From: Saccharobesus litoralis
GTDB lineage: Bacteria; Pseudomonadota; Gammaproteobacteria; Enterobacterales; Alteromonadaceae
DNA length: 64,000 nt
Assembly (NCBI RefSeq): GCF_003063625.1
Contig: NZ_CP026604.1
Coordinates: 3,264,065 to 3,328,064 of the forward strand
Direction: 5' to 3'
A program made the position numbers and the translations under genes. The notes under the pieces are model-generated. The model was not told the DNA's origin. It made no database searches and saw nothing but the letters and a program-made list of their open reading frames with translations. Positions 57,594-64,000 of the stretch are shown piece by piece; position 1 is the stretch's first letter, and every line of letters starts with the position of its first letter.

Positions 57594-58373
57594 TTAGCTG
57601 ACTTTTAACATTTGTTGGCTATACAAGAGTTTGCGCGTGATATTGTGGCGCGGATCTGAAAATACTTCACTGGTTAGCCCTCTCTCGACCACTTTACCTT
57701 CACTCATAATAAATACGTAATCGCTAATGTGCTTAACGATATTAAGATTATGAGAAACGAAAATGTAGGTTAAGCCAAAGGTTTGTTGTAATTCTAAAAA
57801 CAAATTGACCATTTGTGAGCGAGTGGAGGGATCCATAGCCGCAAAAGGTTTATCGGCAATAATGACTTTAGGATCAAGAATAAGAGCTCTAGCGAGCGCG
57901 ACACGCTGTTTTTGGCCACTGGATAACATGTGTGGGTAGAACCACATATAATCCGGTAATAAACCGACTCGTCCAAGCGTTTTTTTGATTTTATCTTCCC
58001 GCTCTTTGGGCGACATTAATGTGTTGAGTTTGAGCGGTTCCTCGAGCATTTGCCCTATGGGAATACTTGGATTGAGAGAAGTCGCCGGATCTTGAAAGAT
58101 CATGCGGATATGGCGTGATCTATGTTTAAAGTTTTTGGTATCGAGTTTTTGACCATTCAAATAAATTTTGCCGCTAGAGGGTTTTTCGGCACCGGCGAGT
58201 AATTTTGCCAATACCGATTTACCTGACCCCGCTTCGCCAACAATAGCTAAGGTTTGGAATGGGTCTAAACTAAAACTGACTTTATCTAAAACGATTTTAC
58301 TTTCTTTTTTCCAAGGTAAAGTCCGTTTTTCATAGGATTTTGACAGCTCGACAACATCCAATAACTTACTCAT
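57594..58373 (-). CDS. sapF: Sap transporter ATP-binding protein SapF (Walker B Glu replaced by Lys)
   Basis: ABC ATPase of 259 residues: Walker A GEAGSGKSV, signature LSSGQKQRVALARAL, Walker B KVIIADKPFAAMD, H-loop FVSHNLN. The residue after the Walker B Asp is normally Glu, the general base for ATP hydrolysis; here it is Lys (AAA codon). The rest is well conserved, and it forms the last gene of the sapABCDF operon. Sap systems take up peptides, polyamines or support potassium uptake in enterobacteria. SapF would pair with SapD, whose motifs are intact. Confidence 0.93.
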   Translation of the reverse strand: MSKLLDVVELSKSYEKRTLPWKKESKIVLDKVSFSLDPFQTLAIVGEAGSGKSVLAKLLAGAEKPSSGKIYLNGQKLDTKNFKHRSRHIRMIFQDPATSLNPSIPIGQMLEEPLKLNTLMSPKEREDKIKKTLGRVGLLPDYMWFYPHMLSSGQKQRVALARALILDPKVIIADKPFAAMDPSTRSQMVNLFLELQQTFGLTYIFVSHNLNIVKHISDYVFIMSEGKVVERGLTSEVFSDPRHNITRKLLYSQQMLKVS

Positions 58374-58375
58374 TA

Positions 58376-59362
58376 CTACCTCACATTAATCGGAAAGTGG
58401 CAGTTAAACACATGGCCTTTGACGCGATTGGCTTTGGGGGCAATAACACAATTTTTTTGCGCTTGTGGGCAACGGGGGCCTAAACGACATCCTATTGGTA
58501 AATGCTGCAAAGGAGGTGTTGTACCTTTTAGCGTGGTTAATGGCGATTTGTGGTTAGCTTGTTGGGTAAATTGCGCCAAGTTTTGAAATAAAGCCTTGGT
58601 ATAAGGATGAAATGGATTAGCGACTAACTCTTTTACATTACCCGCTTCTACACTTTGTCCTGCATACAAAATTGTCATGTTTTTTGCCCAGTGAGTAACG
58701 GCTTCCAAGTCGTGGCTAATTAACAAAATAGCCATGTCTTGTGTTTCATTTAACTTTTGCAGCAAGCGCAATATTTGTACCTTAGTGGTGCTTTCCATTG
58801 CATCTGTCGGTTCATCCGCTATGAGCATTTTGGGTTTACGAGCTATGGCCATGGCAATCATTATTTTTTGACATTGACCTTCACTGAGTTCATGTGGAAA
58901 TGCGTCAAGACAAAAATCATAACTTTTAATGCCGACTTTTTTTAACAGGTTTGCTGCGTATTGGCGTCGTGCTTGTTTACGAGCCCAAAAAGAACATTTA
59001 AGTTCTGATGTCGGGATCACTTCAGAGAGTTGATCAAAGATAGGTGCAGTTGGATCTAAGCTGCGTGATGGTTCTTGAAATATCATCGCGATATCACGAT
59101 TAATCACTTCGCGGCGCTTTTCTGCCGACATTTTGAGTAAATCTCTGTCTTGCCAAAATAAGCGGTCTGCTTTTACTGTCCAACGCTCGTCAAGGATCCC
59201 CATCAATGCTTTGGCAAATAGGGTTTTACCTGAGCCTGATTCACCGACTAAGCCATGAAAGCCATTTTCTCTAATCGTTAGACTCATTTTATCGATGGCA
59301 TGAATGGAATCGAGATCATCATTTAAAGTCACGGTTAAATTTCGGACATCAAGTAGTGCCAT
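58376..59362 (-). CDS. sapD: Sap transporter ATP-binding protein SapD
   Basis: 328-residue ABC ATPase of the oligopeptide type: Walker A GESGSGKTLFAKALMG, signature ELSEGQCQKIMIA, Walker B MLIADEPTDAM, H-loop LISHDLE, and the C-terminal Cys cluster (CRLGPRCPQAQKNC) of OppD-like proteins. LSEGQ for LSGGQ is normal for SapD. 2 bp upstream of sapF. Confidence 0.95.
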   Translation of the reverse strand: MALLDVRNLTVTLNDDLDSIHAIDKMSLTIRENGFHGLVGESGSGKTLFAKALMGILDERWTVKADRLFWQDRDLLKMSAEKRREVINRDIAMIFQEPSRSLDPTAPIFDQLSEVIPTSELKCSFWARKQARRQYAANLLKKVGIKSYDFCLDAFPHELSEGQCQKIMIAMAIARKPKMLIADEPTDAMESTTKVQILRLLQKLNETQDMAILLISHDLEAVTHWAKNMTILYAGQSVEAGNVKELVANPFHPYTKALFQNLAQFTQQANHKSPLTTLKGTTPPLQHLPIGCRLGPRCPQAQKNCVIAPKANRVKGHVFNCHFPINVR

Positions 59363-59374
59363 ATTTAATCACTC

Positions 59375-60262
59375 TTATTCTGATTGAAATTTAAGGACTT
59401 TTTCTAAACTGCTACCGACAATATTAACGCATAGCAGGCAAGAAAACATGAAAATACCGGGCAAGGTGACTAACCAAGAGGCGCGATACAGTAGATCGAT
59501 CCCTTCGCGTAACAGAGCGCCCCATTCTGGCGACGACGGATCCGCCCCCAAACCGAGAAAGCCAAGAGCGGCAATATCCAGCATGGCAACAGATACCGCA
59601 AAGGTAAATTGTAAAACAATGACGTTAATAATATTCGGTAAAATGGAATGTACCAAGAGCTGCCAATCGTTGGCGCCATCTAGCTTGGTGGCAATAACGT
59701 ATTCTTTCTTTTTTTCTGCGGCAATCGCATTACGTGTTCGATGGACAAATTGTGGGACTAAGGCGAGAAATACTGCCCAAATCGTATTATTTAAACCCGG
59801 CCCTAGAACCGCGACGATAATTATGGCTAACAGTAAAGAAGGGATCGACAAGATCGCGTCAAGCAAATGGTTAAAAATGCTTGATTTAACACCGCGGCTC
59901 ATGCCCGCCAATGCGCCCATAGCACAGCCTGTTAACATAGCACAAAATGCTACCACTACCGCGCTGCCAAACGTCAATCTTGTACCATAGAGCAAGCGGG
60001 AAAACACGTCTCGGCCTAAATCGTCAGTGCCCATTAAAAAATATACGCTACCGGCATCGTTCCAGCTGGGTGGCAATAGCAAGCTATCAGGGTGCTGAGT
60101 AAAGGGAGAATAGGGCGCTATCAATGGCGCAAGTATGGCAATGGCAGAGAAAGCGATGACAACCCATAGTGAGATCCACGCGACATGTATTTTGGTATAA
60201 CTGCGCCATATTTGTGCTATCGGGTTGGGTGAAGTCATCTCTTCATAGATATTATTGGCCAT
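59375..60262 (-). CDS. sapC: Sap transporter permease SapC
   Basis: 295-residue DppC-type permease: an N-terminal membrane helix (about 30-52), then the ABC2-like core with about five more helices, and the EAA-type loop (VIATKLDGANDWQLLVHSILPN). Works with SapB, SapD, SapF and the SapA binding protein. 8 bp after sapB. Confidence 0.94.
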   Translation of the reverse strand: MANNIYEEMTSPNPIAQIWRSYTKIHVAWISLWVVIAFSAIAILAPLIAPYSPFTQHPDSLLLPPSWNDAGSVYFLMGTDDLGRDVFSRLLYGTRLTFGSAVVVAFCAMLTGCAMGALAGMSRGVKSSIFNHLLDAILSIPSLLLAIIIVAVLGPGLNNTIWAVFLALVPQFVHRTRNAIAAEKKKEYVIATKLDGANDWQLLVHSILPNIINVIVLQFTFAVSVAMLDIAALGFLGLGADPSSPEWGALLREGIDLLYRASWLVTLPGIFMFSCLLCVNIVGSSLEKVLKFQSE

Positions 60263-60270
60263 GAGTCGTC

Positions 60271-61287
60271 CTATAACTTTCTATACAAGGGATTGGTAAA
60301 CGCATGCAGTAAATCAATACAAACGTGAATAAATACGATAAAGGCAGATACTACAAGTAATCCGGCTTTTATCACGGGGTAGTCTCGTTGGTATATGGCT
60401 TCTATTAACCAACTGCCCATTCCCGGCCAGCTAAAGATCACTTCGGTCACCATGACACTCGTCATTAACACATTAAATGCTAAGGCAATTTGCGGAATAA
60501 CCTGCAACATGGTGTTACGAAATACATGGCGCTTTGCCAATTGCCAAGTGCTGAGCCCTTTGGTTTGAGCCGCTTTAATATAATTGGTTTGCATCACTTT
60601 TATTACTGTATTCCTCGTGGTGGTTAGCAGTAAGGTGATGGGTACCATGGCTAAAGTAAGCGTAGGCAGGATGAGATGAGCCAGCGCATCGTATAAAGCT
60701 TGCGATTTGTACGGTAAATCGGACTTAAGAATATCGTATAAAATAAAGCCGGTTGATTGTGGGATCTCATAAAGTAAATTGATGCGGCCAGACATAGGTA
60801 ACCAATTTAGATTTAGAGAAAACAACAAAATAAACATTAGCCCCAACCAGAATAAGGGTATAGAGTTACCTATTACGGATAAAGAGTACAAACTATAATC
60901 AATCAATTTTTGATGGCGCAGCCCAGCCCAAAAACCCAGTGGAATACCGACTAAAATTGCCAATAGCATGGCGTAAATACTCAATTCAATAGACGAAGGT
61001 GCGACTTTAAATAACTCATCAATAACGGGGGATTGCGAGTTGAATGACACACCTAAATCACCATTAAAAACTTGGGAAATAAATGCCAAATATTGCTGAA
61101 TATAACTGCCATCGAGTTTATATTTTTCTTGTAAAATTGTGTATTGCTCGTAATCAAACTCGCGCAAACCAGAAAAGTTTTGCACGGGATCGCCGGGAAA
61201 TAAATGTCCCAAACTAAAGGTGATAATACTCAGTATAAATAGAGTTGAGAGTAATAAATTAAGGCGTCGTACTAAATAATACATCAT
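60271..61287 (-). CDS. sapB: Sap transporter permease SapB
   Basis: 338-residue DppB-type permease with an N-terminal helix (about 9-29), periplasmic loop and a core of about five helices with YIKAAQTKGLSTWQLAKRHVF, the EAA loop. Start ATG overlaps the sapA stop by 4 bp. Confidence 0.94.
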   Translation of the reverse strand: MMYYLVRRLNLLLSTLFILSIITFSLGHLFPGDPVQNFSGLREFDYEQYTILQEKYKLDGSYIQQYLAFISQVFNGDLGVSFNSQSPVIDELFKVAPSSIELSIYAMLLAILVGIPLGFWAGLRHQKLIDYSLYSLSVIGNSIPLFWLGLMFILLFSLNLNWLPMSGRINLLYEIPQSTGFILYDILKSDLPYKSQALYDALAHLILPTLTLAMVPITLLLTTTRNTVIKVMQTNYIKAAQTKGLSTWQLAKRHVFRNTMLQVIPQIALAFNVLMTSVMVTEVIFSWPGMGSWLIEAIYQRDYPVIKAGLLVVSAFIVFIHVCIDLLHAFTNPLYRKL

Positions 61288-62906
61288 TGGTTTTTCTCCA
61301 CTTGGCTAAAGCCAATACTTGAATAAGGAGAAAAATTGATGTTATACACATTGTCTTGCTTAGCTAAATACCGAGTTGAGTGAGCGATGGGCACAACAGG
61401 CATTTCGAAGTCCAATATTTTTTGCGCTTTCGCATAATAGCGTTTACGGTTTTCACGGCCCTCTACTGTTAATGCTTGGCTTATGGTTTCATCAAATTCG
61501 GTATTACACCAAGCTGCTCGATTTGAGCCGACAATAGCGGATGCACAACTTAGGATCGGACTAAAAAAATTGTCAGGTTCAGGGGTATCGGCCGCCCAAC
61601 CAATTAATACAGAATCATGCTTTTGTTCACTGAGTAAACGACGAAATGTATTCCATTCATAGCTGACAATTTTGACTTTGATACCCACTTCTTTCAGGTT
61701 TTCTTTTATGAGTTCCGCCATCTTACGTGCATTCGGGTTATAAGCTCTTTCAATTGGCATCGCCCAAATATCCATTGTAAAACCGGGCTTAATCCCAGCT
61801 TCACTTAGCAAGCGTTTAGCGAGATCAGGGTTATAGCTGGCATTAGGTTTATTGCCTTGCTTGGGGGCTTGATAAGCCCAAGAAAAGGGGGGTAATATCG
61901 AGTTAGCTTCACTTGCCGAGCCATAATATACGGCTTTAAGTATGGTTTGTTTATCAATGGCAGCAGCAAGAGCACGCCGTACATTGGGATTATCAAATGG
62001 CGCTTTTAATGTATTAAAGGCCCAAAAGCCAACATTAATGGCGGGTTGCGCTTGCAATGAAACTTTATCTTCATTGTTTAAGATTGCCATTTCGCTAGTC
62101 ACAGGATAAGCAATGACATCGCATTCACGTGTAATGAGTTTTGCTAAACGTAACGAGCTTTGGCTCGTTATATCAAATACGAGATTCTCTATGTTGCCTT
62201 TTGTTTGCCAATATTGAACATGGCGTTTAAAACGAATATAAGCGTCTTTTTGATAATGAGTCAGAATATATGGCCCTGTACCAACCGGTTGCATATCAAT
62301 TAATTCAGGGGTGTTTTTTTCTAGCAAATGGTCTGCATATTCGGCCGATAAAATGGCGGCATAGTCAGTGGCAAAATGTGATAAAAATGAAGAGTCAGCC
62401 CGATAAAGTTTAAGGCGAATCACTTTACTGGATACAGCCTCAATAGTTTGTATATTTTCACTTATTTGAATGCTGTCAAAATAAGGGTAAATACCGCCGC
62501 CAATGTGATGAAACGGATGATCAATATCGAACCAACGCTTGAAACTAAACAAGACATCTTTAGCGTTAAATGGCCTGCTTGGTGTGAAATAACGTGTTGA
62601 ATGGAAAGCGACATTATCGCGTAATTTAAAAGTATAGGTTAAGCCGTCTTCTGATACTTGCCAGTACTCAGCTAAACTCGGTTGTAAGCTACCATCAACT
62701 GGATCAAATTCTAGCAAACGGTTATACAATTGGCGTGAAATGGCATCCAGTGTGGTGGCAGAGGTAACTAGCTGCGGGTTAAATGTTTCTGGGCTGCCCT
62801 CTGAGCAATAAATTAAACCTTTTTCCAAGATCGACGAGCTTGGCGGCTTACACCCTGTTAATAAAAGTGCGATTAGCAAGGCACTAAAAAGTGCAAGAGA
62901 ATTCAT
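61284..62906 (-). CDS. sapA: Sap transporter substrate-binding protein SapA (predicted lipoprotein)
   Basis: 540-residue SBP_bac_5 (DppA-like) protein. The N-terminus MNSLALFSALLIALLLTGC is a lipoprotein signal with lipobox LLTGC (Cys about residue 19), so it is likely anchored to a membrane, whereas E. coli SapA is soluble in the periplasm. ADDRESS motifs include LYNRLLEFDPVDGSLQPSLAEYWQVSEDG (in part). Substrate not deducible: peptides, putrescine or heme are reported for homologues. Overlaps sapB by 4 bp; pspF ends only 1 bp upstream on the same strand. Confidence 0.93.
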   Translation of the reverse strand: MNSLALFSALLIALLLTGCKPPSSSILEKGLIYCSEGSPETFNPQLVTSATTLDAISRQLYNRLLEFDPVDGSLQPSLAEYWQVSEDGLTYTFKLRDNVAFHSTRYFTPSRPFNAKDVLFSFKRWFDIDHPFHHIGGGIYPYFDSIQISENIQTIEAVSSKVIRLKLYRADSSFLSHFATDYAAILSAEYADHLLEKNTPELIDMQPVGTGPYILTHYQKDAYIRFKRHVQYWQTKGNIENLVFDITSQSSLRLAKLITRECDVIAYPVTSEMAILNNEDKVSLQAQPAINVGFWAFNTLKAPFDNPNVRRALAAAIDKQTILKAVYYGSASEANSILPPFSWAYQAPKQGNKPNASYNPDLAKRLLSEAGIKPGFTMDIWAMPIERAYNPNARKMAELIKENLKEVGIKVKIVSYEWNTFRRLLSEQKHDSVLIGWAADTPEPDNFFSPILSCASAIVGSNRAAWCNTEFDETISQALTVEGRENRKRYYAKAQKILDFEMPVVPIAHSTRYLAKQDNVYNINFSPYSSIGFSQVEKNQ

Positions 62907-62907
62907 A

Positions 62908-64000
62908 TTAGCTATTTGATTGTTCGAGCAAGTTATATTTTTTTAAGTAACCGCGCAATTGATGATAAGTGACGCCTAAAATGTCTGCGGTCTTTCTCTG
63001 ATTGAACTGAGCTGATTTTAACGCGTTTTTTAAAATATTTATCTCATAATTTTGAGTTTGTTGCTTAAAATCAAGCGGAAAGACGAATTCTTGTGGGCTA
63101 GCACCGGTCTTTTGCCGTGTTTCCGTGTTAATTTCAGCTTGTTCGTTAGTTTGTGGTGATTTTTGTGACGATACTTTTGACGAGAGAGACGATGACGCTG
63201 TTTGGTTTAAGCTATCTTTGTTGGGGCGATAAGGAGAAGCAAAGGGATCCAATATCAAATGCGTAATGGGTTTATCAATATTAATATTGCGATATACCGC
63301 ACGTTCAACCACGTTTTTTAATTCACGAATATTCCCTGGCCAATGGTAGCTCATTAATTGACTACAAGCCCGCGGGCTAAAGCCGGCAAAAAAGGCATGT
63401 CCAAGCTCTTTAGCCATGTCAATTGCAAACTTTTCTGCAAGCAAGAGGATATCTTCAGGCCTTTCACGCAATGGCGGCAAGGTAATGACATCAAATGATA
63501 AGCGATCAAGCAGATCCGAGCGAAATTTTCCTTGTTCAGCTAAGGTTGGTAAATCTTCATTGGTGGCGGCAATTAAACGCACATTAACTTGGATCGGCTT
63601 AGAGCCACCAACGCGTTCAAACTCTCCATATTCGATTACCCGAAGTAACTTTTCCTGAACTAAGCTAGGGGTATTGGCTAATTCATCTAAAAATAATGTG
63701 CCGTCGTCTGCACGCTCAAAACGACCGTGATGGCGTTTACTAGCGCCAGTAAATGCTCCGGATTCATGGCCAAATAATTCACTTTCTAATAAGGCTTCAC
63801 TGAGTGCAGCACAGTTCAAGCTAACGTAGTTTTGTTGCCAGCGCTCCGATAAAAAATGCAGTCGTGCCGCAATCAATTCCTTACCTGTACCACGTTCACC
63901 TATGATTAAAATTGGTTTGTTTAATGGCGCGGCTCGAGAAACTTGGTCTAAAACACTTAAAAACGCATCTGATTGACCAAGTAGGCTTTCATTAGTTGGC
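62908..64000 (-). CDS. pspF: Phage shock protein operon activator PspF, start beyond right edge
   Basis: Sigma-54-dependent activator without a regulatory domain. Reading on past the first in-frame TTG (63876) the frame stays open to 63999 with PTNESLLGQSDAF, then PILIIGERGTGKELIAARL (Walker A), matching the start of E. coli PspF. Only a few N-terminal residues are missing. GAFTGA (sigma-54 contact), Walker B GTLFLDEL, the arginine finger region and a C-terminal Fis-type HTH (RKTADILGVTYHQLRGYLKK) are present; a Ser/Thr-rich linker (about 245-285 of the readable part) is longer than usual. sapABCDF follows 1 bp later on the same strand. Confidence 0.94.
   Translation of the reverse strand, partial: PTNESLLGQSDAFLSVLDQVSRAAPLNKPILIIGERGTGKELIAARLHFLSERWQQNYVSLNCAALSEALLESELFGHESGAFTGASKRHHGRFERADDGTLFLDELANTPSLVQEKLLRVIEYGEFERVGGSKPIQVNVRLIAATNEDLPTLAEQGKFRSDLLDRLSFDVITLPPLRERPEDILLLAEKFAIDMAKELGHAFFAGFSPRACSQLMSYHWPGNIRELKNVVERAVYRNINIDKPITHLILDPFASPYRPNKDSLNQTASSSLSSKVSSQKSPQTNEQAEINTETRQKTGASPQEFVFPLDFKQQTQNYEINILKNALKSAQFNQRKTADILGVTYHQLRGYLKKYNLLEQSNS

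Overview
The window is a 64 kb stretch of chromosome from a gammaproteobacterium. Marine Alteromonadales (Alteromonadaceae-like) is the best guess. This rests on gene order (secG-tRNA-Leu-tRNA-fMet-rimP-nusA-infB-rbfA-truB-rpsO-pnp-nlpI; rpoE-rseABC-lepA-lepB-rnc-era-recO-pdxJ-acpS), a moderately AT-rich composition, and protein sequences of Alteromonas/Catenovulum/Shewanella character. The genus is inference. Nearly all genes are vertically inherited housekeeping genes. The unusual material is in non-coding DNA and in one accessory block.

Layout. 1-353: 5' part of a cytochrome b561 gene running off the left edge. 354-1900: no protein gene. It holds two tandem minus-strand RNA genes of the CsrB/CsrC type (22 and 24 GGA motifs in about 400 and 374 nt), each with an 18-bp UvrY/GacA-type palindrome centred about 180 bp upstream of its predicted 5' end. 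1901-7671: thpR, and divergently hrpB-mrcB and a GIY-YIG gene. 7790-10736: ADP-heptose genes gmhA-hldE-gmhB, then ubiK. 10870-14766: slyD-ygfZ (minus), sdhE-ygfX (plus), nadB (minus). 14857-17733: sigma-E operon rpoE-rseA-rseB-rseC with a sigma-E-like promoter. 17788-25300: pldA, lepA-lepB-rnc-era-recO, pdxJ-acpS. 25378-28707: pepD, tcdA, a flavin reductase-like gene, then a 229-bp MITE-like element. 28894-40256: dapB, carAB-greA, yhbY, rlmE-ftsH, folP-glmM. 40325-51715: tpiA-secG-tRNAs, the rimP-nusA-infB-rbfA-truB operon, rpsO-pnp and nlpI. 51645-57528: accessory envelope block (a putative lipoprotein with a zinc-protease-like motif, a secreted ComEA-like protein, a lipoprotein of unknown function, and an orphan YjbH-type outer-membrane protein). 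57594-64000: sapABCDF and pspF, all minus strand, pspF running off the right edge.

How it fits together. Envelope functions recur: lipid A core heptose synthesis, peptidoglycan synthesis (mrcB, glmM), sigma-E stress control, outer-membrane phospholipase, signal peptidase, SecG, FtsH, NlpI, Sap transporter and PspF. The information-processing genes form the classic translation and RNA-processing superoperon, with a strong pnp leader hairpin. The most notable finds are the paired CsrB-like RNAs, the MITE-like element and its solo terminal repeat, a SapF ATPase whose Walker B glutamate is replaced by lysine, and the uncharacterised lipoprotein block after nlpI. All calls come from reading the sequence; no database search was run.
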